Source: Dipylidium caninum
Taxonomy: Eukaryota > Platyhelminthes > Cestoda > Cyclophyllidea > Dipylidiidae
Length of the DNA: 64,000 bases
Assembly (NCBI GenBank): GCA_017562135.1
Contig: QEYB01000725.1
Coordinates: 129,001-193,000 of the forward strand
Direction: 5' to 3'
The notes beneath the pieces are model-generated. The model made no database searches. It was not told the DNA's origin and was given only the letters and a program-made list of their open reading frames with translations. Below, one piece after another: positions 1 through 11,689 of the stretch. Positions within the stretch are counted from its first letter, which is position 1. Each line of letters starts with the position of its first letter. The translations under genes and the position numbers were made by a program.

Positions 1-7
1 GAGGTCG

Positions 8-805
8 TCACCGCGACGGGTCGAACGCGACTTGACCTTCGGGCAGCAGATAAGCCTTTACGACTCTACGGGTGGTCAATTCACATGCCGCCCGCAAAGT
101 CGCGATGAGGTCGCCACTCTGGAAGTGATTAACTTCGGTGCAGGTTCATTTGACTTTTATGGTGAACGAAGGGGGTTTGCATTGCTAGCTTCGTTCTTAG
201 TTCAGCTCAATAGTCATCTTTTGCCTTCTTGAAGAGGTGAGTTCACGCCCGAATTCAGGCAGCACAAGTTGCCCAAGAGTAGCTAGAACAAGGCTCGCTT
301 GAGATATGAGAAAGTGGCCCTCGGCCAGGCGCGGATGAGCAAGTTGACAGTGTAATTGAACTGGTCAGAGGCTCCTTTTGATAAGGAGTAAAGGAGGCTT
401 GGGATTTGAATCTCGGTTTCAATCAATAGAGGGCGAAGATGCAAGTTGATGAGATTAGACGAAACCCCCAGATGATGAAGCAGCACCGGTATGAGGTCGG
501 TGGTAGAGTCTCGATTTCTCGACGCCCAAAGTAACATCGTCTCAATATATACGGAATTATTTGTTAAATTTCCTTTCAGTAATGGAACTAAAATCCAAAC
601 AAGATTCTTCCACTACTCCTTTCATGCGCGAGAGCCACATGTAGAAATGTAATATCTCAGTTAGGAATAAACAGGAGACCCAAAAACTGTGCTTCCAATT
701 GATTCGATACGATAATAGATAACATACCTTAAAGGTAAAGGCAAAACGCGATCGCGTCGTTGCTGTCAAGATGCCAACATCACTCTTAAATTGAAGAATT
801 GCCAA
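8..805 (-). CDS. Possible 3' exons of an unidentified minus-strand gene (partial)
   Basis: I do not recognise this protein. On the minus strand there are three open stretches with plausible splice borders. One runs 805-728, 26 codons, ending in AAG before a good gtatgt donor. A second is open from about 537 down to 283 after an attgag acceptor-like site. The third runs 118-8, follows a cttccag acceptor, encodes 37 codons including the stop and ends SRstop at bases 10-8. The last includes the segment LIATLRAACELTTRR. Codon content looks protein-like, but joins between the pieces are not certain, and the middle exon may itself be interrupted by an intron whose acceptor lies near 353. No domain could be named. 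It could be a real gene whose upstream exons were displaced by the adjoining inverted repeat, or chance open frames. Confidence 0.25.
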
Positions 806-1251
806 CTTACTCAAATAGTAAATTTAGCAAATTGAATAGTTCTCATGATATTCGAACGACAAGTTAAAATCTTACAAGTCTAATTATGGAGACTTATAAT
901 TCGGAACCTTGGCCCCTCAGACAAACTAACATAGCTCAAAATGCATTTTTAAAGAGGCAAATAGAGAAGATGATTCACGGGTGCAGGAAGTCTAATTAGT
1001 AGTTAACATTTCGTTAACTATTTCTGCTAAGAGATAATAACAATGCTTCTTCTACGGAACATATATCCGGCAAATTGGCGGCCCCAGAGGGAAGGTGAGT
1101 GGCAAAAACAAAACACAAATTACGAAGGCAGCAGCAGTTAGTGCGAATGCATAAGGAGGATTCTTGGCACCCCATTAGTGAAGAGGCTCGGCCAATAGCA
1201 GGCAATGTGTCATCGTGCGCCGGTGATTGGCCAACACAAGGTAGCCAACCA
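806..1251. other. Intergenic, no recognised content
   Basis: AT-rich sequence between the possible left-edge exons and the outer border of the inverted repeat. Short open frames on both strands look like chance. No RNA gene or repeat was recognised. Confidence 0.4.
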
Positions 1252-1443
1252 GCGAGTGCTCAGGTAAACATTTAGGCGCAGCGCGCTTTCAACCGTCATT
1301 CAACACGCCTGTTGGCTGGAGGGTCGTACGTGGCTGTCGTCGGGTTTCCCGTCTTCATTGTGTGCGCTCCTCGTCTCTCTCAACCTCCTCCTTCTATCTA
1401 TCCATCCATCCAACTATCATCTTTCCATTCCCAGTCAAAGGCC
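1252..1443 (+). promoter_or_regulatory. Upstream/5' UTR segment identical in both arms
   Basis: The bases immediately before the left start codon are the exact reverse complement of the bases following the right start codon (17285-17476), without any mismatch that I could find. It includes a pyrimidine-rich stretch and a TCCA/TCTA tetranucleotide run shortly before the ATG. The neighbouring coding parts are diverged by comparison. This makes the segment a candidate shared promoter and 5' UTR, or a gene conversion tract. No TATA box is evident. Confidence 0.45.
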
Positions 1444-1689
1444 ATGGGAACTCTTATTTCAAAAGCCTCGAAGTGGCGATAATCCGCCCAAGAAGATTCG
1501 CACACGAACTTACAGCGGAAGTAGTTCTGAACAAGAAACCCACCTATTCAAGTCCCTCTCAAAACGCAAAGATGAAACAGCAAGGAAGTCGGCCACTCTC
1601 CAACCAACCAGAACCGGGACACTTGCTGTGAGCCTAAGAATGCCGTCACAGAGCCGATTGAAGCCTCTGTAGTCTCTGGCGAAGTGAAG

Positions 1690-1722
1690 TCTCCTCCTCC
1701 TCCTCCTCCTCCTCCTCCTCCC
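1690..1722 (+). repeat. (CCT)n tract
   Basis: Perfect CCT repeat encoding 10 prolines in the left gene copy. The right arm has only three at the same place. Confidence 0.9.
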
Positions 1723-2300
1723 GCTTCCATTGCCCCGGTCGCCGAGGTCTCGGACATTGATTTGGTGCATCGGTCCGCAGATCTAGCAGATGAGGCCATC
1801 TCCAAGGCGACCGAGTCGATCGTGGAAAAGGAGAAGGCTGTAGAGGTGGAGAGGGAGGGTGAAGACGTGGAGAAGTTAGCGGAATTGGCATCAGAGGAGG
1901 GGAGGGCGGTTGCGGGCACTGGTCCTGCTGACGAGCACTCCACGGACAACTTGAAGGAGCCTTCGGCCGAAGAGACTCAAGTGAAGAAAGCGGCGGAGAA
2001 TGAGGATAAGGTGGATGAGGAGGAGGAGAAGGAGGTGGAGGTGGAGGTGAGAGGAGAAGGAGGAGGAGGAGAGAAGAAGAAGCAGAAAAAAGAATCCCTC
2101 CCACTTGCCAGTGAACAGACCAAAGACGAGGCGGTGGAGGAGCGTGTGTCAGAAATAGACGAGTCTCAGAAAAAACCAGTCGAGCCTGTCGAATCCGTCG
2201 ATTTGGAGCACGAAACCATGGACGAAATAGTTCGAGGTCATCAGGAGACCGAGATCGCCGAATTCCTGGTGGACGAGGCCCTTACCGCCGGGTTGAGGGG

Positions 2301-2361
2301 TGAGGAGAAGAAGAAGAAGGAGGAAGAAGAGGAAGAGGAGGAGGAGGAGGAGGAGGAGGAG
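2301..2361 (+). repeat. GAG/GAA-rich triplet tract
   Basis: Near-perfect purine triplet repeat encoding a Lys/Glu run in the left gene copy. The right copy has a much shorter run of similar type. Confidence 0.85.
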
Positions 2362-3375
2362 CAGGTGAGTTCTGCGCAGCCCGAAGAATCGGAGGTTGGC
2401 GGGGGCAATGAGAAAGTGGTGAAATGGGTCAAGAACAACTTTCTGAGACAGTGGAGCCCGAAGGACGAGGACCAGCGTCCGCAGTCGCCTGAGCAGACCT
2501 CCGATTACATGGAAGCCATGCAACAGAGCCGTTCGGTAAGCGAAGCATTTGGAGATCCTAACGAAAAGTTACCGATGGAACGCAAAAACATCGATGTGAC
2601 TTGTCTCAACGACGACTGGAAAGAGGGCGACTCGAAAGACTGTGCAAGTGGTGAGAACCACGAGGTCGAAAGTGAAGAAGAGCGAAGAGGTCGTTGATGG
2701 ACAACCGGACACGGGTGCGGCGGGACAAACCAGGAGACGCGCACCTGAGACCGACCCTGCCGCCGACAAGGACGGGACGGTGGGAGACGCTCTTGAGTCC
2801 GATGCGAGCGCCCCTATGAAAGCGCCAGTTGGCGAAGAGCTGGCAGGTGGCGAGTCCGAATCGGGCAGTGCAGGAGTGAGCCACAAAGAGGGCGAGAGGT
2901 TCTCGTCTGCAAGTGGTCACCAACACACTGGGCCTTCTCCCCACCTCAAGCCTTCTTTTCATTCCTCCATCAATCTCGTCTCGCTCTGCCTTTCTTTTTA
3001 CTCAGTTCTGCCTCACGCCTCAACCCCATCAACCCCTTCTACAGCCCCTCCACAGCCCCCTTCTACAGCCCCCTCAACAACCCCCGCCATAAACGCCTTC
3101 CGAAGGGTGTGCAAATCTCTAGAGTTTGTCTTATGCTGTTTCATTTATTTGGGCAACTGAAGCGGCAATTTGATTTTGTACCAGCTGAAAAATTACCACT
3201 TGCGTGGCCGGACAGTTCCCCCTTGCGTAACTTAGCCCACAACCCTCACCTTTCTCTATACATATGCCTGTCTTATTGTGTAAACATTTATTTCTGTCAA
3301 AATGAGGTCTTTATTGTGTACTCGCCGCGCGTCTGCTTGTCTCCTTCGGCAAACGTTGGCGGAGGCTTTCCGCGG

Positions 3376-3401
3376 GGCGAGGCGAGGCGAGGCGAGGCGA
3401 A
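3376..3401 (+). repeat. (GGCGA)n tandem repeat
   Basis: About five copies of a GC-rich pentanucleotide. It is not expanded at the equivalent place in the right arm, although a shorter GGCGA run occurs there near 15777. Confidence 0.8.
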
Positions 3402-4530
3402 GCGACCAGGTGACCGGAGCACGTGGAAGCATCGATTGCTGCCGTCGGCGCTGGGGCGTCCCCGTGGGGGATGAGGCGAAGCGGTGGTGGGGTGGGGCGG
3501 GTGTCTGCGACAAGCGGAGAGTGCGTTAATCCGTCCAGCGTGTGGGAGGCACGGAGTCTCTGGGTTGCCAGACACTTTGTGCGTGCCAGATGACCGCTGG
3601 TTGTGCGCGTGCGTGGGTTCAAGCCTCAGTGGCGTTTGGTGGGTGGGGAGGAGGCGAATTCACTTGCAAACGGATGCAAATTTGGCAGTTCATAGGCGGT
3701 TCATAGGGGGAATGAGTAGAGACGGACGTGGCAGTCGTGACGACGGACGGGGGTGGTGTTGCGAGCGGGCGGGCGGTGTTGAGGCAGTTGGGGATGCCGG
3801 CTTCCATGGGTCCGCAAACTGCCAGTCTCCTTCGCCTAATTCATCCACCACGACCAACGGGAGTGGAAGATCTTCGGAAAGGTCACCGCCGGCCGCACTA
3901 TGGAGGCCGCAGTTGGTGGAGAGGAGACGACGACCGCCAGACATAGTGAATCATGCATATTCACCGGGTGGTGGCGGAGGCACCAGCGTAAGCCTTCGGC
4001 GTCCACTCGGGTGACCGGGGAAATGTCGAGGGCACCTGCGTCCAGAGCGCGCGATCAGACCTGGGCGAAGCCTATTTCAGGCGGAGGACACGCGTTTATT
4101 GAGCAGGAAGTTTTACCTGAGTTGAAATGTTGTCCCACGAGGTGAACAATGCCACCCCACCCCACCCACCCCATTCCACCCATTCCACTCCACTCCACTC
4201 CATCACACCGCGGCATCGAGAAGACCTTCAGTCTTGTCACCTCATGTCACCTGGACTGGCCCTCCTCCGCGCAGCCACCCCTCTCACCTCTCTTCTAACC
4301 CCACTCCGCCCCTCGCAATTGACAACAATGCGTGCGGCGGGGCCGAAACACACCCAACCACTCACCTCAAGCCATGCAATTCTACCGTCAACCCCACCAT
4401 TTTCCACATGCGATCGGCGGCAGCGGTGAGCCGGACACCTCAACCCTCCAACACCACGAACGCCACGAGTTCCGTTGCATCTCGGTGCACATCTTCGTCT
4501 TCGGTTAGCTCCACTTCCTTTCATCTCCAC

Positions 4531-4533
<3 letters not shown>

Positions 4534-4580
<47 letters not shown>
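4534..4580 (+). repeat. (CT)n microsatellite
   Basis: Perfect CT dinucleotide run in the left arm. Its partner in the right arm is the AG run at 14373-14404, which is shorter. Confidence 0.95.
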
Positions 4581-4583
<3 letters not shown>

Positions 4584-4949
4584 CTCGCTCTCACTCCATC
4601 GCCAGGTCCTGCAACGTCACCACCTCCAGCCCACCTCCACCACCACCACCTCACCTCCACATTCGCTTTGTTTACACCCATCCATCGCCTTGGGAACGGT
4701 GGCATTCGTGACGCGTAAACTAACGCCAAACAGCTCACACCACTTTGACCTCACCGCGCAATGTGGGCAAAGCGGACAAAGTGAACAGGGCCGTCTTTCC
4801 ACGACTTGGTTCTCCTCCACCGACACGTGATTCCCTGCCTACCCGTCCGTCTCCTTCCTCGTCCCACACGAGCAGGTCGTCTGCCGCCTCGCGGTCGCCT
4901 CCGTGAGCACTATACACCGCTCTCAGCCCGGTGATTCGTCGGTCCCAAG

Positions 4950-4992
4950 GCAAGACAAGGCAAGACAAGACAAGACAAGACAAGACAAGACA
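4950..4992 (+). repeat. (ACAAG)n minisatellite
   Basis: Seven to eight copies of a five-base unit, with more scattered copies to 5011. The right arm has a shorter version near 13965-14000. Confidence 0.9.
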
Positions 4993-5781
4993 GGGCACCA
5001 CAAGACAAGACATCAAGTCAGGTGACATCGCGTGACATAACAGTTGTCCTCACGTGTGCAGAGGCCCCATGACCGTCGAACTGATCGCCTGCCAACGTCT
5101 TCTCACTCGTCCATATGGCATGTCACTTGTCCTACACCACCACGTCTCCCACCACACAACACTGAATTCCAACTGCCTACTGCGAGTCGATCGAGCTCTT
5201 CGTTTACTCGGAAACATGGACCTTGGACCGATTCCACTGAAATCCACTTCAGCACCGCCCCTTTCGCCTAGATGTGCCAAATGGCCCGTAGCCAAGCAGT
5301 CACTCGCCAACACCTCCTTCTCCTCCTCCTCCCCCTCCTCCCGCCTCATATGCATGCACGTCAGACAACAGGCATGTCTCCTTGGAAAGCGCCGGGTATC
5401 GTGACCATGCACTCTTTCGCGCCTCTCACCTCCCCGAGGCTGCGCTTCGCTTCGCCTTCGCCTTCTTCTGCACCTCCCGAACTCAACCACGCGCCTCTTA
5501 CTGCCCCCTCCTTCTCCCCTCTCTGGCCCCCTCTCTGGCTCCCTCTCTCATTCCCTCTCTGACCGCCTTCATTCTGCCACCAAAGGCGCTTCTACGTCGC
5601 AATATCACACCCACTCCACGTCACGTGGGCAATGTGTGTGCTTCGTCCTGTTATCGTTCCTCCGTGGGAGCTCGTGGCAAAAGTCCACTGTGCCAATCAA
5701 GTGACCAGATGGACTTTTGACCCGGTACACGCCTTTCCTCCCCCTCCTCCCCTCCCCCCCCTCCTTCATCTCCTCTTCCTC

Positions 5782-5808
5782 CTCCTCCTCCTCCTCCTCC
5801 TCCTCCTG
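5782..5808 (+). repeat. (CCT)n microsatellite
   Basis: Perfect triplet run inside a CT-rich stretch. The matching GGA run in the right arm is near 13117-13147. Confidence 0.85.
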
Positions 5809-6095
5809 ATGGTGTTGACGTCGACGGCCCGCGGATTGCATGCCACACTCAACCCCTTCCCTCAGCTCCGTGTGCCATCCCCCTTCGCACCGGCAAAATC
5901 CCCATCCGCTTGTGCGTCCCTTCTCCTTCCTCTCCCCACCCCCACCCCTTCTTCCACACCACGAAACTCCACACCACGTCACACCACGTCGGCTGATCGC
6001 GTCGAGGAGAATCGGGTAGGTGAAGTCGCACTACTGTCATCGAGTGAAGACGACGAAGGGGACTGGCAAATGCCGCAGTGTTCGTGTGAGTGTGT

Positions 6096-6138
6096 GGGTG
6101 GATGGATGGATGGATGGGTGGGTGGGTGGGTGTGTGGG
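6096..6138 (+). repeat. (GGAT)n/(GGGT)n microsatellite
   Basis: A tetranucleotide run passing from GGAT to GGGT units. The right arm carries the complementary run at about 12775-12815. Confidence 0.9.
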
Positions 6139-9100
6139 TGTGAAGCAGACCAACCTTTCATGTCAGGGTGATGGGAATTGGAGGAATGGAAAGGGCAATG
6201 GAGACATGCTTGCTGGTTGAGGCAGAGAAATGAGTAGGAGGGTAGAAGAAACGTGTGTCTCTGGTGTCTCATTCGACGAAGTTGCCTCGTTGAACAGTTC
6301 AACAGCATCATAACCTCTCAGACGTTCTTTCTAAACGAGTTAATGCGCGCTATTCGATGCGGTGAGAAGTTTGATTTTAAAATCTTAATATAGACACAAA
6401 CTTCAAATATTTCATCCGCAGTGGTTACTTCAGAGACCGGCCTACGAGTATTGTCGGCGTGGCGGGAAGAGGCGCTACCACGTGAGCACGGACTTGGAAT
6501 CGAAAAAAATGGGAATATGAGGGCAGGATGGTGATGATAGTGCGTTTCGAGTTACACAGACAGGCCCATCGTATGTGGTGAGGGACAATTTCTGTTTATT
6601 AGGGACGAGTATCCTAAATGTCGAAGGCAAATTCATCGTTCGTGCAATAAGCAATGTCAATGGAGCATTTCCATGCTGCCTTTTAGGCATCTTCTCAGGC
6701 GGTTGCGAATCTACGATCTGTCCACAAGGGACCAGACGTTGTGGTCTTTTTCACCCATTGGCACTTCTCGTAAAAGCTGGCAATTCCAATCAGTCGGGAA
6801 CCTGGCGAATTCGGCGCTCTCCTAGCTGCAATATAAAATTCCGTTTCTGACCAGACGATCGACTTCTTTCTGATTCACCTAACGCTCACTGGCTTTTTAT
6901 GTCTATGGTGAAGTGGTCCGCTGAACATCTTCAAATTCTGTATGGAATGGGTCATTGACTTGCTACAATGAACGCTCTTCCGCCCCGACGGAAACCCGCG
7001 AAAGTCGTACTTGGGACACGGAAATTTTGCGCAACCTACCCTTTGTCCCCACCAACAGTAACCACTCTCTTAGTACTAGTACTTCGTAAAAAAATTCAAC
7101 GAAACTAAATGACAGCGTGGAATGCGGGTTTTTTTACTGTAAGCCAAATCACCAACATCATTCCTCCATCCCGTTGCCCTCGCGGATGACGGTAGCTCCT
7201 ACTCCAGTAGGCGATCACTGGGAGGTGAACCGCACCGGGGCCAGTGTCTATGCTTCTGGTTGACATCATCCTCTCCGCCGGCGTATCTTCTGGCATTGTT
7301 TCAGTACATCGGGAAGTCCAACATTCCAGTTCTTGGGATTCGTTTATTCAAATCGGTTGGAGTCTAACCAGGCTCACTTAAGGTCTCCGGCATTTCGTGC
7401 GGCTTACTGTCATCTCTAGCGAAGTACACCTCGTATCTGTCCACTGTGTGGATGAGATGCAACGTTAATGCACGTTAGCCATTCCAGCCATTATCCAGTC
7501 AGGAGATGATGCAACTGGCCAATCCTTGTGTTTATCTCCTCCCATTTTGGGTGAACAATGACTTCTCTTCCGGCGTCAACATCCACTTTCCCCACCTTAA
7601 CAACTATAAGCCTTGTTACAGCTCCATGGCGCACAGACGCAACCAGAACTCGGATTTAGTGCTCGCGGATGCTGCTCTGAACCCAAACGCATAAATTTGG
7701 CCTCCTCGCGGACTCCTCCGCACGATATTCGCCGAGAGGCGAAAATCCATTGTCCACTCGGTGAATATCGGGGATGTTTAAGGGACGGAGATTAGTCTGT
7801 GATTGCTATATCAAATCTCCTCTTCTCCATGTACACCTTGTCGTCTAATGACAGCATATTTCTAAATGGCTACTCCTTCAATATCTCAATGCAATGCGCT
7901 CGGTAGCCTCCTGCCCTTTTATTCGAGTGCAGGGAATTGTTAGTACACCTTTTTAAAGTGCGGAACGAGAGTTTGAGGAAGACGTAACATTAGCGGCACT
8001 CATGGTGAAATGAAGTCTTATTTCCACTAGGTGTAGCAAGTGCTGACTATTAACGACCTGCAGGTGTGTGAAGGGCTCCTCGAGTTTTCGCCAAAAATCC
8101 ACCCACACTTCGGGCAAAATGGACAACTCCAAATGGCCTACAAACTTCTCACCTGTCTGTCCGTAAATGCACATGAATGGGAGGAGATGTAGTTTTACCG
8201 GTGAGGGTCTACTTGGTCGTCTTTGGAGGCATCCAAGAATCCAACTGTCGTCCACACTCGCGGCCGCGAGCTGTGGCCCCTAGCGACTTCAACTGTTAAC
8301 CTGCGATGCCTCAATTTCGAGCAGTCAGGGCTTCAGGCGAACACAAGTTTATTTTTGGGTGTCGGACCTTGAAAGCATCCCTTTGGGCCAGTGTTTATTT
8401 TGGCGTTGGTTGCAACCAGATTGCGAAGATTTTTACGCCACCCGCGCGCCCAAAGTGACACGGTTACAAGTCGCGTCGGAAAGCAGAAGTGACAAGTGAT
8501 GGGGTGGACTAAAATCCCCACCTTCGGCCGCCTCTCTGTCCACCTTCCGTGCCATAAGTTCGTCTTTGTTATCAACCTAATGACTCACTTCAGAAAAGTT
8601 GACTTGTTTGTCAAACACCCAGATAATTTATGTTAATTCAACTCTACCCAAATGGTGAAGCTACTGCTCCTTATCCATGGTGCACTTTTTTCGCAATGAA
8701 AAATCGAGATTAAGTAGATTTACGTGGGACCTCCACTTGGTTGACAAATGAAAAAAGAACACGAACACAAGTTTTACTGGCTAAAATGCCTTCGGTGTGA
8801 CTCTGAACACACTCTTTAAGGTGTAGACGGAATTGTAAAGGTGCCCCAGTTAAAAGTAACTTATTCAAAATACCAACTTGCTGTTGTTGACGGGACCAAC
8901 CAAGGCGCAACATTCTTCTGGTCAAGAATATGCTGATTCATGATTCGGGCACATTTTGAGAGTCCGCTCGCCTACTTGACATTATTACCGAATGGCGTCG
9001 TTAGTCTGGCTAAAAGGCAGCATATGCTTGATTTGTGTACTTAGAAACGCAATACGTTCGACGTAAATTGGCCGTTGGTTCGACATAGCACTCGCAAGTG

Positions 9101-9229
9101 GCAAGTTTTCACTCATTAGAATCCGTGACAAGATTCCACTTTGTCATTGATTTGCTCAGGAAGTTCGTCGTGATTTGTTAATAAATTCTTTGCAATCGCC
9201 TTGATAAATTTTTTGCTGGCCAATAAGCG

Positions 9230-9420
9230 GGTGACCTTCAGCGTCCCTGCTGATGCAAAACAGACGCGGTGACGCGCCAGGCGCCCATTGGCGGGAGCAG
9301 CGAGGCTGGCGCGCGTTGCCGCAGCGCCGGTGACTCATCCGCCGCATTCATGACGGGCAGCGTGCCCAGCCCCTTCTCGCCCGCCACTTCAGTGGAGTTT
9401 TCTCTGTTCCCGCCTCTTAA
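9230..9420. promoter_or_regulatory. GC-rich block with CCAAT and AP-1-like motifs
   Basis: A short GC-rich, CpG-rich island inside otherwise AT-balanced spacer. It contains cccattggcgg (an inverted CCAAT element) and tgactcatccgcc (an AP-1-like site). It could be a promoter or an unrelated GC-rich repeat. No transcript can be assigned. Confidence 0.2.
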
Positions 9421-11689
9421 TGGCCATTTGGAGGACGTGAGGAAAGTAGAAGTGATAACGACGTTCTTTTTTCCAGACTGCCCCAGCAGCTCTACATTTG
9501 CGAGTTAGCCTAAAGAATAAATGAACTGTGGAAGCGCTTCACTAAGTTCTGTCAACTGATAAACCACATTTCCGAAGTCTTGGCGTAGGCATCCTCCTCC
9601 AATCCCCGGAACTTCCTTCTTAGGTTTGAAACCTTCTTTTATTTAAATGCTTAAGGGTTAGTTTGAGCCTCATTCTCCAGGATGTTTGTCAGGGTGGACA
9701 TCATTTTTTAAGGGCCTTCTGTCTCGTCCTCCGTGCCTTCCCAAAACGTGTTCACTTGCAAGTGATGTCTATGGACCCTCGACAATTTTTTTCCTGTTTT
9801 CGCACAAGTAACCTCACCTTGAGTGCATACAATAGACTAACACATGGTGAAATTACATTTGGCGACTTGAGACGACAGCGCTGCGCAGTGGCAGGAGTGG
9901 ATGGGGATGCGGCGCGCTAAGAGCAAAGCCTGATTATTTTCTGCACCGTCCTTCGAGAAGTATGACGAGTTGTCAGCAAATCTCGAACATCCGCCCTTTA
10001 GATAGCAGGAATTATTCTTACTGCGAGAGAAAAGGGCTCGTCAAAGACTTGTTCCACTTTAGCTCCCTTAGTGAATTTGATCAAATTTCTACCGGACTGG
10101 AGTCATTCAAAAACTACGCCTTCGGAACGGACGTTATTGGTAGCTTCAACCCTCTTTTAGGACAAATTCCCACGCCTTTACTGCATCACACGAAGAGAAA
10201 CAAAATTCCAAGTCGGTAATTCGCCGAATCTCCCGATGGGGGACTTTTTAAAGGGGTCCTCAAGGGCTGCACCGGGCGACAGGTCATGTTAACGCCTCTG
10301 AGGTGGCCGGGATGTCTCAGTTACCCGTTGATGGGCGTAATGGAATGCCAAGTCGCACGAGGCATCGTTCTATGATTCAGTGCAAGTCAGGCAAATTAGT
10401 CAGATGCTTCCGCAGTGAGGAGAAATGGTCGCCTGGTGGCAAAATGGCAACCCTGTAGTTGTCAAAGTTGGGCAGATGTTAACACACTCAGCGAAGATAT
10501 CGGACGCAGGGGGAAGAAGGAATCGCCTGGCAGATAGTCAGGACTCCAGAATTGGCTGAGACCACATAGTGTGCAGGACCGCTGTCAATGAAATCATTAC
10601 GAGTTCATGTCGTTTATGCATGCGGCGTGACTGATTCTCATTTGCCTCGGGAACCGACCACGCAGGCCACATTGCAAGACGAAAAAGTGACCCTACTTCG
10701 GGTCTGCATGCCATGAAAACACGCTAGGCCAGGCCTTGGCTAATGTAAACTGAGGGATTTGGCCATGGTGCGCGCATGAACCCTTCGTCCGTTCAAACAG
10801 GCAGAGCAAGATGCGGTGGGGCGTCAATGGTTTCCCAAAACATTGAACTATCTTTGACAGCTGGATGGCAAAAAGAGGTGGATGCAATCACGAAAATCCG
10901 TCGAGTGTCAATGCAGCAAGCCGTCTGGAAAGCTACGTCGAGGTATTTGCACAAAATTTATGACGAGGAGGCTTCATCAATCATCGTGCAACAGCCCGAG
11001 ACGTGTGACAAATCAAATGTCCATTTTCGCATTAAAAAATGTGTTTGATGGACGTAGGCAAATAGAAAAGACGGTTATTGACAGTTACTCTGCGAAACCA
11101 AATATGGGCAGCACAGTGCAAATACATTAATGCAGTCAGCCTAAGTTGGCACCTTGATCGTTCAGTGCTACGGAGAGCCTTAGAGTAAATAATGGTCGGC
11201 AAAGTAGTGGTCGGCAATTAAAGCGCAGGAGCTCGTTGCAGTCGTGAATCAGGTTTGTCTGAAAATAACCGAGTCAAACATGAAAGATGCATTTAGTTGT
11301 AATTGTCACAATGGCGGAAATGAAAGAGTGGCATTATTGGCGATGTTCAGTAAACGCATAATTGCAGCCCTTTAAACGGTTCGCCCACAAGTGCAGACAT
11401 TCCCACCAAACTGGCAACCAACCCAAAGACCGAAGTGTGACCGACCTGCTGACTCGTCATCGTCGATCAACCGACGGATGGTGCGCTTTTGGCAGGAGTC
11501 GATCAGCTCCATGCGCCATGTGGAATTTGCCGAGCTCAAGTAACCTTTGAGGCGCACAGATCGGGACGCGCAAACGATGACCGGCCTCGCGTATGACTGC
11601 ATTCCACGCAAGAAGACCGCTAAAGCAAACATAATTAGAGCACAATCGCAAGCTATCGAGAGCCCAAATACTCACACGAGCACCTTGCG

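Larger units (their letters stand above)
1444..2879 (+). pseudogene. Acidic N-myristoylated-type protein gene, left copy, frame-broken
   Basis: Compared with the right copy, this reads as an intronless gene starting ATG-GGA at 1444. The N-terminus MGTLISK fits an N-myristoylation signal (Gly2, Ser6). A basic stretch follows, then a long Glu-rich region. The general architecture resembles MARCKS or BASP1, but no orthologue is claimed. One extra A after the seventh codon moves the frame to an early stop, and another indel near 1620 shifts it again. From 1684 one frame stays open to 2697 for 337 codons, including 10 prolines and a Glu run, although several indels separate it from the right copy. 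Two of those indel groups compensate each other. A further shift near 2680 passes into another frame, and the equivalent stop lies at 2877-2879. The breaks may be real decay or assembly indels in repetitive sequence. Confidence 0.5.
1252..6263 (+). repeat. Left arm of a large inverted repeat
   Basis: The arm matches the reverse complement of 12651-17484 in the same order throughout. Stretches compared by eye include 1254-1450, the coding part to about 2900, and segments near 3570, 4140-4230, 4680-4740, 5420-5480, 5640-5700 and 6150-6260. Homology stops sharply outside about 1252 and inside about 6263. The first 190 bases are identical to the other arm. The rest carries scattered substitutions and many small indels, concentrated in simple repeats. 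The arm holds one copy of an acidic-protein gene followed by about 3.3 kb of microsatellite-rich sequence with no recognised gene. Open frames in that part are low-complexity artefacts. The difference in tract lengths argues against a simple duplicated-contig error. Confidence 0.93.

Noticed and set aside
1646..2104. Open frames antisense to the acidic genes, including a Pro/Ser-rich one
   Set aside because: They are the complement of Glu-rich codons (CTC/TCC runs), and the matching frames are not conserved between arms.
4950..4992. Regular short repeats considered as a CRISPR-like array
   Set aside because: The units are contiguous five-base repeats without spacers, in a eukaryotic genome.
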